A stretch of DNA of 64,000 nt, from assembly GCA_023231475.1 (NCBI GenBank), contig JALJEE010001986.1:20209-84208 (forward strand), read 5' to 3'. The stretch comes from Seison nebaliae (Eukaryota; Rotifera; Pararotatoria; Seisonacea; Seisonidae). The notes under the pieces are model-generated. The model did no database searches. It was not told the origin of the DNA and worked only from the letters and a program-made list of their open reading frames with translations. This document shows, in pieces, positions 33,901-47,820 of this stretch; position 1 is the stretch's first letter; each line of letters begins with the position of its first letter. Position numbers and translations under genes: made by a program.

Positions 33901-36900
33901 AGCTGAAAGCCAATAGATCCATAGCAGATAAAACATTATTATTCTCATCAATCCAATTATCAGTGGCGATTATTTAGCAACGACCGTTATGCAGCGACTC
34001 ATTACTGAACGATTAGATGACGTTATAATGAATAGAAAGATAAGAGGAAATATGGAGGTGAATCGAGAATCAGATGGAAATGAATAACTAACCAAATTAT
34101 AAATTCCTTGAAGTAAAACTGCCACTGAAATGAAATCATCCTGAAAATATAGATTGATAATAGAAATGTTAGAAAAACATGTTTATCTCATTTCAATGTT
34201 TCCTTCGGAATAATGCAATAATGTTGATGAGAAGGGAGAGATGATAAATGACAAAATAGAAAAGGAAATTCTATTAGATGAATATTCGAATGTTTGATTA
34301 TTGTTATTATTCTTTGCATTCCTCATTCGTATTTCATTTATCGAATTCTTTCAGAGAAATAAAGGAGGAGAATATAATTTAGAAAGTAGTGATGGGGGAT
34401 GAGAGAGACGAGTTACTCGAACGAATGTTCGTAGAAAAAAATATATGGAAGAAAAAGAAAAAGTTTATGGTTCATTGTTATCGTAGAATAAGTGGAATTA
34501 GGGAATAGAGTAAAATGAAATAATCTTCCATAATTTGATTATGAGTCGCTATCGGCAATTTCATTTCCTTCGACACTCTTATGTTCATTGGGTAGAGAAA
34601 GGACGGAGAAGAAAGTTGACAGTGTGAGAATTGTCGAGAGAGATATTAGTAGTATTGTGCCATACAATTCTTCCAATATATATCAATTCACTAGTAAAGC
34701 TGATCAGAGGGAAACCAAAATGTTTATATAATATTAGAAATATTTAATATTTGACACTAGGAATAGAGTACAGTTTCTAATCAACTTAATCTTTCTCTTC
34801 ATCTCCTTCCACCATTTGTAGTTTGTGAGAGAAAGAAATCCATCTATTCATTCAACTTCCTACACATAACATTGACAGTGAGCATTAGCAATTACTTATG
34901 TTATTCAATACTTTCTGCTTAGCTACATCCATTCCCAACTAAATGAAGATGTCATTGAAATTTATATTATTATCGCTCATGTTCTTTCAGTTGTGTCCAT
35001 ATTATTATTAGTATTAAGCCTCTTACCAAATGCTTTCAATCTTAATCATCTATAATATAAATCGATCACTATAAAGAAGATAAGTCAATATATGTTCGTC
35101 AACTCGAAGCTCTTGAACTTATTATCTACTTAACTGATCTTCTTTCTCATTTTCTCATCCATGATACGAATCAAACTAGCATGAGATGGTAGTCGATATA
35201 AGAATGGTAGGTGAAAGAAACGACGGAAAGATTTTGGATAGGAAAAAGAATTTTGTGATGAAAATGTAAAAGGCCATATTGAATTTCATGTTGCGCTTCT
35301 CCCCGATTTCTGTTTCGATCACTTCGATAACTGCATCAATTTCTCCCACTATTTTCTTTTAAGTAGAGTTCGCATGTGAGAATGAAGTAGAATGGCAATG
35401 ACTGAATGGAGTAGGAGAGAATCGAATTCATTCCAATTTGATGTCGATACGAATGGAACCCTAATGAATTCATATGAAAGGAAGTTGAATGACTCAAGAA
35501 AAGAAAATGAATGGATCAGCGAAACATTAGAATAAATCGGATGCTATTATTTCCTGTCGAGAGGTCGACTCTTCATCGTCTACATATAACAAAGTGAATG
35601 AAGTGAAAGAATAGATGGGAATGAAGGCAATTCTTTCTGCTTCATTCCAATCCAAAGAAATTTCCAATATTTTTATATCTACAACAAAACGTCCAAATGT
35701 ATCAAATGCACACACACATATTCTACATGGAATATTCGACCTACACACACAAATACACACAAACACACACAAACACACACAAATACACACAAATACACAT
35801 ATATGAACTACTCTAAACTATAATGTCTTTTTCCGACGTGCTAGAGTTATTGCTTAATATTATTTGATGGCAATACACACTAGGAAGGAAGGATAATAAG
35901 TACACCGATCGAATTATTCCCCGAAAAAGGGGATATTCAGTTATGCGGAAAACGGTAATGTTATCGAATTGTATGATGAATGAACGAAGGAGTTGGTTAT
36001 ATAAAATTATAAATTTATCTCTTTTAATTTCAATTGATCTCTGCCACTTTTTTTTTGGAAGTGGAACATGATTTACACTCCTTTCTTAGTTGGTTAACTG
36101 ATTCTTATTGAAAATAAACCAGATCGATTCGACTCATTTATCTAATTCCTCTTCAAAACGCCACTGAAGATCTTTGAGAACATTTCGTAAACTTTTAATT
36201 TCCTTAGAATAACAATCATTTATACGAAAGATGATGATAAAGAATAAATGATTCTATATTCAATTCTTAAGTGGAATGAAAAAACAACAATTATGAGATA
36301 ACTGATGTTGTCTTCCTTAGTGCTAAGTTGGACGAGTGATGAATCGAATTATTCATCCGAACAAAACGAGTCAACAATAAGAAGAAAATTGGATTGCTGA
36401 CTTGATTACACAAAATGAAAGTTTTGCTTACTAACCGGATTACGATTCGAGTTGGCCGATAGTTCCATGTAGATGGTGATAAGTGTTGGGATCAATTGAA
36501 TGATGAACAATCGGTTGTGAATGAGTATGTCTAATTGTGATTTGACTGTTTCCAATTCTTTCTCTGACGAGAATTTGTTCACTAATTCGCTCTCCTTTCT
36601 TTCCGCTTTCTCCGTTTCGTTGATGAGAATACAATATTGTTCGTAAAGGATTTCGCATACTTTTGGACGAATCTAAATGTTGGATAGAAGAAAAAATGAG
36701 AAAGAAGAAGAAGAATAATAGAATAGAATAGATTGATGGTATAAGAGAAGAAGTAGAAGACGATGACGAATATATGAAGATGGAATATATGTAAGTTGTT
36801 GAAAGAATTACAATAGATAATTGATTGAATGTTCGATATGGAGGAGAACATCTACTATATCGAGAGCGCATCAGGCAATGTGGAAAATGCATGAGCGACA

Positions 36901-39900
36901 TATAGTGGAATAATGAGAGAATAGATGGTATAATGCAATGGAAAGAAAATCGGCTTATTTTCTCCTTTTGCTTATCATCAATATTCCTTAGCGCTTATTC
37001 TTTTTATGATTATTATCATCATCGTCATTATCACTAGGAGAGTGGTAATAACGAAAATAATTGGAATCATAATTCTTGTAATGAAATGGAAAAGAAATGA
37101 AGCAAAATAAGAAATTATTATACTGGATAATAAAGAAGATTATCTCACACGTTTCCTTCATCATTTTCCATTCATCTTTAATCATCGTATATGTAGCACG
37201 ACAACGGCGACTATGTCAGCGGGCGAAACTGATAATAATCATGACGATAATGATGATACATGAACATGGGAATAAATATTCATAGGAAAGCATTCGTTCG
37301 TACGAATAATGACGAAGGCAGTGAATATCGAATGGGATATAATTGAAGAAATAACAAGAACAACAGCGAAAATTACAAAATCTTCCTCTTCGATCATCAA
37401 CATAATGTTCCTTTTCTGTGACATGCACTTTATCAGGAAGACCAATTTGAAAAATTAATAAAAATTCGCAATGAATGTTCGTCGTGTGGGGGATGCCTAC
37501 ATCGAATATGACCGAAAATGTCACATGTCATTCGAAGGAAGAGAGTGAAGAGGGAAACCGAGATTAAAGTTAAAGATGAGAATAATGATAGAGAAATGAA
37601 GAAGACATTATTAAAATTTTTTCTCGAAAATTTGCTTTTTACGATTGCCGGAGAGAAGAAGGAGGTGAAAGAGGAAGATAAAGATGGTTGAATGATGTGC
37701 AGGTGGAAGAAAGATGAAAATTTTTATATTGAATTTCATGCACATAATGTTGTCATTCCAATTGGGAGGTTCGAGTTCAGTCGTCTACTTGAAGGAGATG
37801 AAGAGAATTGGAGGAATTTCGGAGGAGAATTATTATTTTAAGAAAAATTTCCATTAGTTTGATTAACATCGAATGACATGAAATTGAATAACATCAATTA
37901 AATATGCGACGAATAAGATTCGTCTTGCACGACGGATGTAAATGACGGTGCAGTTGGTTGTCAAAGAAACTGCTACTAATCAAGAAAGTGGAGTGGAGGA
38001 ACGAAGAAAAGAAGAAAATTAATAAAAAAGCAATGATGTGAAGGAATGACAAGAAAATAATAAAATATGCATGAATTGATCTCCAGTCAGACATGTTCCC
38101 ATATATTCTAATTGAAAATAAGAATCATATCCATTTATCGATGGATGAGTAAGCTCATTGAATGAATACGAATACTGTTCTCTCACAGAAAGAATTGAAG
38201 AATATATATATTATATATATATACATGTATATATACATATGTATATATATAACAACATTCTCGACATTAATTCCATTTATCTTTTGACATTCCACTTTAT
38301 TTCTACATAACATACATTAACGAAAAAAACATGACGATGATGATGATTATGATCATCATTATCGTTATAAAAATTATAATTAGCTTCCTCATCATTCTGA
38401 TGCATAGAATGTGCACAACATTAGAAAGATATCGTTATCATATATCTCCCTCTCATGTCAATTGGGATGAAAATGCGGATCATCACTATGAATATTCATT
38501 GTTAATAAATTTTATGAGGAATCACAATGCAACATCGCAAAAGTTTCGCGTAGCAAAACATTGAAATTTATTCCATAATCATAGTAGATTGATTGACAAT
38601 ACATAAATCAATATACTCTCAATTCAATCTAGCGATATTACACATTAATTGAATTACACAAACTTCAATGTACCGAAAGCAAAATAATCAATAAATAGGA
38701 AAATAAAGTGTGGAAGAATTAACATAATCCTTTTCCTTCCATGAAATATTGGAAATTTAAAAAAAAAATTTTCTACGAAATATTATTTGTTAAAGAAATG
38801 ATGAAAAATGAAAATATATCATCAATCTCCATATATAATATAACATAATATTTAATAACGACATTGACGGTTTGAAGGTGTGATACCGAAGATTGAAAAA
38901 AAACAAGAAATATTAATAACACTGTTAAAAAAAGGATATCCATTCATTGATATTCGATATGGGGAATTGCTGAATTCTTAAATTATTCTTTGTTGGTTGA
39001 GATAAAATGAAAACATTTCGTGCAAAAATCTATCTGGAGTTGCAATATTATACGATGAATGAGAATCGTCGTTGAGTATCAATAACCTAAAGTAACTAGG
39101 AGGACGACCACTAGGGAGAACCTTAAGAGCGTGAGAGAAAATGCTGTTGGAGATAATATGAAAATTTTTATTTGAAATAATGTCAGACGAGGAGAGATAT
39201 GGAATCGTTAAAAGACCGATAATAATCTTATATGAATTAATGAAAATAAATAAATGAAATGGCCATTTATCATCTTTATTTGTCGCTAATATATTATTTA
39301 AATGTCATTGTTGTATGTGTATGTGTATGTATGTATGTGTGTGAGTGCTTTGGAGAAGAATGTCAATTCATTTTAATTCTTTCGTCGCCTCATACTCCAA
39401 TGGAGGCAACACAAAATGCTAATATTAATAACATATTAGAAAGTATTCCTTTAATTTATCTAATCAATTCAATTCAAATTTCTTATAATTAGAATGGAAA
39501 TGAAGTCGTCGTCATTCCTTCTGTAGAATAACGACAAGAATAAAATATGTTAGTAAAAAAGAAAGCATATCGAATTGATAATTGATGGTATGAAAAATAA
39601 ATGCATCAATTGTATGTCCTTTCTTCCCCTGCACAATTTCCTGCAAATTCACATCAATCATTCTCATTAATGTACACATCATCCAGATGCATCTGATTCA
39701 TTTATACATGAACAGCGACTCTATTAATTCACTAATCTACATCCTATCGATGTTCATCGAATGCAGAAAATGGAAAGACGAATTCGTCTCAACAACATTT
39801 TCTTTCTCATTATGACTCTCTCGTAACAACGATGATTATGATTATGATGATAATAGTGATGAAAATAATCACAATAAATATTATTCATGGAAAATATGAA

Positions 39901-41535
39901 GCGATTGAAGAATATGTTGGCGGGAGGGGGAAGTGTTGGTAAATAATTGTATTATAGATGGAAACGAATAAATTTTTTTACTTCCAACATTTCTCCTCCC
40001 ACAACACAGAGAAAGAGAGATAGATTGGGAAAGAAAATATAAAGATGTTCTCACCAGTTTTCCATCTGCATATTCGCTTCAATAAAATTCTCGTTCCTTC
40101 TTTTCTTCTTACGAAAATGCTTTCGTCTCCTACTCTAACTCCTCCAAATAAACAGATATTCAGTTTTTGAAATAAACACAATTTTTGATGTCATTTCTCT
40201 GACGAGAGAACTGTTGTCAAGATCAAATGAAACGAAAATTCCATTAACGAATTTACATTTGCACTCTCTTATTTAAAGAATAAATATTTCCCTCAAAACT
40301 ATCGACATTTGAAAACTATTTGGAAGTTAGTCAGAAGAATATTTAGAAGTAACGAATATAGATAGAAGATGAGTCGTAGTCATGAGTGAATGTTGAAATA
40401 AAGTGACAATAACAAACTCTCGACGAATAATTCATTATTTCTTTCTAGAAGGAATAACCGATAATATTCGTCTTTATTGCATGCATGCAATCATTACCAA
40501 TTCTTATTATTGAACGAACAATTGCTGTAAATTTAATTCAAGGTCAATCGTTTCCAAATTAAAACGTATTTCTCTGTAAACAATTCATCGATTTACATGA
40601 GCACACACTTAATAAACTTATGCAGCGGAATATATTTCGACCAATTCACCCTAATATCATGAACATAGGAACAAAAATTATTAAAGATTCAACATTGGAG
40701 AATGGTAGAAAGTTGAAGATAATTGGAAGTGCACAAAACTTCTTTGCACAAAAGAAACAGAAATTCTTCTTCAAAAAAAATTGTAGTAAAGTAAGTGAAT
40801 GGAGATGAATATTATTTTATATCAATTCTTATTTACATTTTATTGATTTATTAAAATAGAAAGAAGAATATTCATGAGAGAAAATTCGCTATTCTTCTTC
40901 GCCTCCTCGTTTTCGTTCAACATAATTTAATAATTATACTTCTATCTTTCTTCTTCCCCTGTATCTAATATTCTAATTAAATACACTTTATTACTTCGTA
41001 ATAAAAATACGAGAAAAAGGAAAAGTCTCATTTTTATTATAAAAACATTCTCTTTCCGACTCCTCTTCAACGAAATATAGTTTTGGAAATGAAAATAAAT
41101 TTCCCATCTGACAAAAAAGAAACATCAAATTTTCTTCTTCTGCATTTGACGGATTAATGACAAACAAACTTCTGAAGATAAATGAAAGAAAATGAACGAA
41201 CCTCAATATTCTTGTACAAGTTTTCAGTGATCTCATGAATAACGGTAGCGTCGAATTCGCTGAAGAGTTTCGGCTAAAAAAAATCGGTGAAAATAATTTA
41301 ATTAAAATTCCAAAAATTGTGAGACTAAACATCTTCTGAATTATTGAAGACTTTGTTCAACTTCTCTTGCAAAATCCTTAAAACATTTTTTATTTCCATA
41401 ATTATTCTGCCAATGAGTGGAAGATGTCAAAAATTCAGTATTTCCCTGAAGAATTTTTATCGATTCAGGTTTCTCTCTTCTTTGAATTGGTGTTGGGAGA
41501 ATGTTGAATTTCGGGTTAGCAGGGAGACCAATTAA
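30990..41535 (-). CDS. HYCC1: Hyccin (FAM126), PI4K-IIIalpha complex subunit; 5' end not found
   Basis: Exons I can place: 41362-41535, 41202-41273, 36436-36672, about 33333-33674 (may contain a shift, see findings), 33197-33283, 33015-33159, 32648-32959, 31646-32591, 30990-31450. Diagnostic pieces are FRIPDMRSPSIYHEAF against hyccin FTIPxxSKPSVYHEP, SNRFIIVQFLLQIY against QNRFEVLTFLLLCY, CEMCQR against CQICSR, and SGAILTIYYINQRANYEMW against QMLTGIYFAFYNGEWDLA. Hyccin, with TTC7 and EFR3, holds phosphatidylinositol 4-kinase alpha at the plasma membrane. The C-terminal half is low-complexity (an Asn run in 32648-32959, basic and acidic stretches), as in the family's disordered tail. Introns of about 4.5 kb (36673-41201) and 2.8 kb (33675-36435) contrast with the 50-100 bp norm here. 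Confidence 0.78.
33675..36435 (-). other. Large hyccin intron, with CA-rich microsatellite
   Basis: Bounded by a GTTAGT donor next to 36436 and a TTTGTAG acceptor next to 33674 on the minus strand. It contains a CA/ACACAA microsatellite at about 35708-35803. Only chance ORFs were seen. Confidence 0.6.
35708..35803 (+). repeat. CA-rich microsatellite (ACACACAAA units)
   Basis: Imperfect repeats of ACACACAA and ACACACAAAT over about 95 bp, interrupted once near 35725-35740. The ORFs that cross it on either strand are repeat-derived. Confidence 0.9.
38203..38252. repeat. Alternating TA tract with palindromic cores
   Basis: Runs of TA interrupted by ACATGT and ACATATGT, including the 20-bp palindrome TATATATACATGTATATATA. 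It is a typical simple-sequence tract inside an intron, with no function inferred. Confidence 0.85.
39312..39352 (+). repeat. TG/TATG microsatellite
   Basis: Short imperfect run of TATGTG, TATG and TGTG units within the large hyccin intron. Confidence 0.8.
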
Positions 41536-42596
41536 CTGAAACAGAATCTAATCATGATGATGGAGTGGTATAATATAATATAAATATTTCTTTACCTTCA
41601 ATCAAAGTAATTTAGATGTTTAAAGGAAATTTATATCAAAAATTACATGTTCCGAAGAAGGAGAAGAAATAAATTTGAACATTTGATGAATTACTTTAGA
41701 AAGAAAACTTATTTCCAATTGAAGGTCAATGAAAATTATATAAGTTGTTAGATTTAGTCATAACTTCGACCATTGCATTATTCATCACCATGCCAACTAG
41801 AACGATATGACTAATTCCAATTTATATACATATCTCCATTTTTCAAATTAAATTAAATAAGACTTTTTAATTAAAGAATTGTCATCTTTAACTTTTTTCT
41901 CCTAAAAACACGTTAAACACACAAAAACAACAGAAAACACACAATCGTATACACATTAAATTGTATAAAATGTGTGGAATAACTTGAGTGTAATTAGTGA
42001 ACGAGAACTAACAAGTTGATTGATTGTATTCATTCTTTCAAATTATAATAGGAGAAAAGAAGCCTTCATTCAGTTTCTTTTCATCTATTCAAATGAAAGA
42101 TAATAGATGCACGAATGGAAAATGATGTGGGAAGAATAATATATAGAATGAACGAGAGGAGAAAGACGAAAATATGCATAATGGAAATGCAAAAGAAAAT
42201 CAATAAGACCAATTCTGTAAATTTCCATCCATATATCACTGTTGTTGTTGAGGGATTTGAATTCGATCTGAAATTCAAATTACAAGAAAACATTACGAAA
42301 AACCTTTCTGAAATGTATTATCATTCACTTCACTCATTTATATTCACAGGAGAGGAGAGAATACTTCAAATCATCATTTTTTTTGTTCTCCAACATCAAA
42401 TTTTGTTCTGTTCTTCACATTCGTTTGTGAGCAAAAGAAAAACATCTCCCGAATAATTTGCATATCGATCATTTTCGAAATTGAAGTTTTGTTTCAATTT
42501 CAGCAATTCACTCATTATTATTGTTGAGAAGAAATTGAACATTTGAGTTCAAAGAATAAAATTGTTGGGAATAAATCTCGGTTTTATATGAGATCA
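41536..42596. other. Region between hyccin and ST7, likely holding the hyccin 5' end
   Basis: The first hyccin exon that I can place begins at 41535 with an acceptor, so at least one upstream exon with the start codon is expected here or farther away. ST7 starts divergently at 42597. No exon could be fixed with confidence. Confidence 0.4.
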
Positions 42597-45197
42597 TGGA
42601 TTCATTAAAGAGTTGGATGACATGGTTCTGGACATACATTTGGATCATTTGGCTCATATTAGTATTGGCTCTATTGTATTTCTTAAGAATTCCACTCAAA
42701 ATTGGAGAGAGTGTCGGATTGAGTTCATTCTTTTCTTACATCTTCTTTCATTCATCTGTTTGGGAATAGCTTCCACCTTCTTTTCAGGATTAACTCCAAA
42801 CTTTTATGTAGCTCTCACTGGAACTAGTTCATTACTTTCCGGTTCTTTTCTAGTTAAGTTTCCCTTTAAAATGTTCTTAATTTCTTTTTCATTTCACATT
42901 CGTTTCTCTTCTTCCATTTTCCCATTTAAGGTTTTCGAGTGGTGGTATTTCAAACGATATGGTACGTCATTCATCGAAAACTTCTCAAGTACTTATCTAA
43001 ATTGGATTCTTGAATTTCCGGATAGTCAATCTCAAAGTTTGAATGATAACGATGACGTTAACAATAATCAGAATAGCATCGAAAATCATTCTCAAATATA
43101 TAGTGATAATATAGAGAATATGGGAGAGATGCAGAATAATAATAATAATAATCAACATAATCGTCAACATATTTCTAATCGAACTCATAATCATTCTCAT
43201 CATTCACATCATCATACTCATCATCGGAATCAACGAAATCGATTAAGAGCGGCTGATAGAGATCATCAATATGAGGCATATTCAGATGATGAAATTAGTG
43301 TCACTTCGGATGATAGTGATGCCGATATCTTCCCTAACAGTAGTACTAACAATTGTTCGAATGAATGTCGAGTGTGGAAGAATCCTCTCAGTCTATTCCG
43401 TGGACCAGAATATTATAAATACGATTTGGAAATGGAACGAATGAGTCTCTCCTCTCATGACATCATGCTCACCTCACAAGATCAACAGACATTCTTCACC
43501 GTTTCCATACAAGATACAGCTTGTTTAACTTGTAACGAAGAATTGAATTCTCGAGCTAGAGATGAATTTAGTTTAATTTTCAATCATTTTCAAATGATTC
43601 ATTTTGAATTAATTTATTTCGATTAATTTTCAATAGTGATGCAACGAGCATGGAGAGAGAAGAATAGAACGGAAAGAATCCGTTACGCTAAAGAAGCAAT
43701 AAAATTTAATGAAAATTGTACAACAGCACTCATTCTGTTGGCAGAAGAAGAATCGACAACGATAAGTGAAGTTTAAATGAATTTCATTATATTTCTTTCA
43801 CAAACTTCTTATGACGATACAGTGTGAAGAGACGTTGAAGAGAGCGTTGACGATCGCTGAAAAGAATGCGAGAGAATCATTCCAAGCAATGAATTCAACC
43901 TTACATGAAGATGGTATTCATAGTTTGTAAATTGGAACTATTTTAGTCTGAAACTATTTTTTCCCCTTCAGAAAGAAATATCAATGTTCTCATTTATATC
44001 AAGAGACGATTGGGTATGTGTGCACGAAAACTGCAACGATCCAAAGATTCCGTCAAAATTTTTAAAGATGTTTTCTTTTCTTCTTTTCTTCTCAATATAT
44101 CTTAATTATTTTCTTATATTTTAAGTTAATTAGAGAATATCCCATGAGTGTTTATAATGTTCACGAAAATCTGATAGAAGCACTACTCGATTGTGAAGCA
44201 TATGCTGATGTACAAAACGTTTTAGCTAAATATGATGGTTCAATATCATTGTCATTTCTAAATTTTCACAATTTCCTTCAATTTCAGATATTACCTTACC
44301 CAAATCCGCCACCATATGTTATACAGCAGCATTGATAAAAATTAGACAATTGTTACAGACTAATAACATTTCCGATCTGGTGAATAAAAAAAGTATGACA
44401 TCACCAGAACATACGGCTTTGGAAGCGGTTCAAAGAGCCGTCGAATTTAATCCTCATGTTCCCAAATATTTATTGGAACAGAAGAATCTGATTCTTCCTC
44501 CCGAACACATGTTGAAGAGAGGAGATTCGGAAGCGATCGCTTACGTCTTCTTTCATCTTCAACATTGGAAACGTTTAGATCGTGCTCTCTATATCTTCAA
44601 CCAAGCATGGGAATCAAGTTTCTATTATTTCTTTCCAATTCTCTTCTCATGTCGCCATATTTAGCTAAACAGACTAACGCTTTCAGTTGGGATAAGGGCA
44701 ACATGTTCCATCCAGTTAATTTCATGAATTATTATGTTAATTATTGAAATTTCTTTTAATTTAACAGTATCCAGTTAGCACAGAAAATGCTGATCGAGAA
44801 TTATTACCTCGTTAGTCTTGATTTCTAAAGAATCATATAAATTCTTATTTAATTCTAGCTGGTCATGAATTGTCGATTTATCCAAAGAAGGAATTACCTT
44901 CGCTAACAACAATTATCTTATTTATGTGTTTGATGACGGTGTTGGTGTCAGTGTTGTCCAAGCAATATCCAGATGAAATGTTTCATTTCATCGAAACAGT
45001 TCTCTTTTTAATTATTCATTTCTTCTTATTATTTCATTTGTTTATCTCGTGAAAAAAAAAATTGATTTAATGAACAATTATTCAACAATCAGTTAAAACG
45101 ATATGTCTCTATACCAATTGAATATACAGCTGCAAAAGTAGAAACATTTTTTGGTCCGTTTACTTATAAATTCTTTGCCGAATCGCCTAATTTGTGA
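42597..45197 (+). CDS. ST7: ST7 (suppressor of tumorigenicity 7) family protein
   Basis: Multi-exon with introns of roughly 50-90 bp. Exon 1 gives [20 protein letters not shown], the first membrane segment. Further exons give [148 protein letters not shown] and [10 protein letters not shown], ending FFAESPNL*. This order matches ST7 throughout, including its TPR-like helical region and the C-terminal membrane span. ST7 is a membrane-associated protein of ill-defined function. An insertion of roughly 100 residues rich in Asn and His lies between the second membrane segment and CRVWKNP. Confidence 0.92.
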
Positions 45198-45742
45198 GAT
45201 CAATTTGTCAACTATTCATTTCCTTATTCGTTTTTCTTTCGTTTCATTTATTTCATTATTTATGGAACAAATTCAATTTGCCACAAATCAGAGCAAGAAG
45301 AAAAAGTGTGAATCAAATTTTAGAAGATTTCATTCTTTGACGTTATCAATTTGAATGAGTCCATTAATGCTTTTCTCCATTTGATGCAAATCGTCTGACA
45401 ATTCAAATCGTCTCAATTTACAGAAAGTCATTCAAATCTTTCTTTTCTCCAACATCTTTCATCTCTTTTATAATAGAGAGATAACTCGATCATTTATTAC
45501 TCAAACAATTTACATTTATTTTCTTTAAACATTTCATTAAACTCTCTCCAAAAACAGTTGAATAGAATCATCATCTTCCAAAGAAGAAAAACATTTCTAT
45601 GAATTATATTTTTCGTTTATTGTCAAAGAAAGAATAAATTTAAGATTTAGAAATTTATCAAAACCTTCAAATGTTGAAGAAGAAAGTAATCAATAGATAA
45701 AACAATTTTTAGAGAAGAACAACAAAAAAGGAGATTTTTCAT
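45198..45742. other. Convergent intergenic spacer, nothing recognised
   Basis: AT-rich DNA between the 3' ends of ST7 (plus) and GPD1 (minus); no conserved element was noticed. Confidence 0.4.
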
Positions 45743-47074
45743 TTATAGACAAACATGAACCGGATGATCTTGTAATTCATTGATTAATTGATGAACTTTC
45801 ATCTCTTTCACAAAGATCAGATGAACCGCACAAAATAAGGGAAATCTACAATCGTATAATTTGAAAATAGGAAATATCAAAAATAATTCTATAACTTTTT
45901 TTCCATTTTCATATTCATGACGATTTTATAAACTTCATGTGCAGCTTGTGGTCCTTGAAGTTTTTGTCCATTCAACATCTCACTTTCCAACACTTCAACA
46001 TCTTTGCCCGTTCGAGCAAATTCGGAAGAGACTCGACGGTTTCTTCCACCATAACAAGTCGTTACTAAATCAGCAATGCCACAACTCTCAAGGAAGACTG
46101 TTTGATCGTCAACAGTATAGAACAGTTTGCAGAATTCAATCATTTCCATTAGTCCGATTCGAATAATTGCTGCTTTTGTATTATCTTTATAATCCAATCC
46201 TTCAGCCATACCAGCAGCACATGCAACAATATTCTATTTTCAATAATTATTTCAATAATTAAATATACTAAATTCATATTAAATCACCAACTTTTAATGC
46301 TCCACATAACTCTACCACTTCAGCGTTCTCGACGCATTTAATTCGAAAATATGGAGTCTCCAACAACTTCTTGAAGACTCGTCCATGTTCTCTCTCGTGA
46401 CTACCGATCGTCGTCTCACAAAACAATTCAGCGGCAACTTCCGATGCAATATTGGCACCCATCAACACCGAACATTTTATATTAAGAATTTGTCGTATAT
46501 GATCCGACACCAACATGAGACCGGATGTCGTTGTGTTAATATCAATTCCCTTTTTATTATTATTATTACTATTAATTTTCAATTAAGTAAATTGAATTAT
46601 TTAAACTTTGATGAGAGAAAGTGCAAATGCATCTTTCTTTATATTTCCTTTCATTTCATTACATAATCTCGGTACGAATTGATGTGGTACAACAAATATG
46701 AGAATATCAGCAGTCTGTACCGTATCCACAATATTGGGAAGAGCAATCTTGAAACAAAAAAATATTTATTTTATTAACAAAATTAAAAATAATCTAACGA
46801 CATTATCAGGAATCCGATATCCTGGAAGATATTTAACATTCTCATGTTTCGTATTGATGATGTTCGTCAATTTATCTCCATCAATCATTTCCTCATAGAC
46901 ATACATCGTCACTTTGGAAGAGAAGATATCTGGATATTTCTTTACGTTCCATCCAACAATTCTGGCGATTGTACTTCCCCTTCATTGTGATTAATGAATT
47001 TGAATTAAAACGATGAAATAAAATGAAATAAACCAATTTCCCGATCCCACTATAGCAATTTGATGTTTCGTCAT
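45743..47074 (-). CDS. GPD1: Cytosolic glycerol-3-phosphate dehydrogenase (NAD+)
   Basis: Six or so exons separated by introns of about 50 bp. Exon 1 gives [14 protein letters not shown], and the next begins GSTIARIVG, completing the GxGxxG NAD-binding motif. Later parts include [52 protein letters not shown] and [11 protein letters not shown], where the catalytic-lysine helix begins. [26 protein letters not shown] carries the phosphate-binding arginine. The last exon gives [14 protein letters not shown] and ends HPVHVCL*. The order and length fit GPD1, which converts dihydroxyacetone phosphate to glycerol 3-phosphate for lipid synthesis and NADH shuttling. No defects were seen. The start ATG is at 47072-47074. 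Confidence 0.93.
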
Positions 47075-47820
47075 ATTTTCAACAAATTATCAATGAGGAC
47101 GATAAAGATGAACAGTTCACGCTCCTAAAGTTTATTAAAGTCTTGATGAATTCTCTTGTTCAAATATCTAAAGGGAATTCATCTAATTAAATAAAATGGA
47201 GTATGAATAAGACGTTCCACATATGTTGACTTTGATATGAGACGTATAAGAAAGAGGGAGAGAGAGTGAACTGATGATGTCTCCCTTCAAAAATAATATT
47301 TCTGTTCTGAAAATGATAAGCTTTCTTTCTTCAAGTTCCTAACGAATACCGGTGAATGAAGCAATCACATGACTCCATTATTTAATAAACAGAATAAACG
47401 TTCATCAACTTTTTTATATTTTGTATATTCTACTTCTCTTATCATCACTGCCATCACACATACACGAACATACACATAGACAAACATATAATCAATCTCC
47501 TCCGCTAGAAAATTCTTCACTTCATTTCTCATTTGATATATATTTAATTTCAATAAATTTCAATTTTAAGTAGAATTGGAACATTAAATGTCACTACAAT
47601 ATTGCCAAAGACATTTCTTTCTATAACATATTTATTCCAAATCTAAATTGTGTTTGAAATGTGTTTGGAATGTGAAGAATGTTCAGAAAATTCAACTGAA
47701 ATTTAATTGACTGTGAAATAGTGAAATCGGACCTTTTACTCTCTAATATATATTGGAAATTTGAATTTAAAAAAAATTAAAATTTTTTTAAAACACAGTA
47801 TTATTATTAGTTAAGTTCGA
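47075..47820. other. Intergenic, nothing recognised
   Basis: AT-rich spacer between two minus-strand genes; it probably holds the GPD1 promoter. A short tract of CATACACGAACATACACA near 47456-47475 is simple sequence. Confidence 0.4.

Larger units (their letters stand above)
36673..41201 (-). other. Large hyccin intron, about 4.5 kb, no gene recognised
   Basis: Bounded by a GTTCGT donor next to 41202 and an ATTTAG acceptor next to 36672 on the minus strand. It contains an alternating TA palindromic tract (about 38203-38252) and a TG/TATG microsatellite (about 39312-39352). Two short basic or hydrophobic ORF segments on the minus strand near 37.3 kb and 40.1 kb could be overlooked exons, but they have no homology I can name. 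Confidence 0.5.

Noticed and set aside
35527-35806. ORFs with Cys/Val or His/Thr repeats on both strands
   Set aside because: They are translations of the CA microsatellite.
36582-36851. Minus-strand ORFs of 89 and 153 aa around 36.6 kb
   Set aside because: A third frame in the same place encodes a hyccin exon with correct splice sites; the others are shadows or intron.
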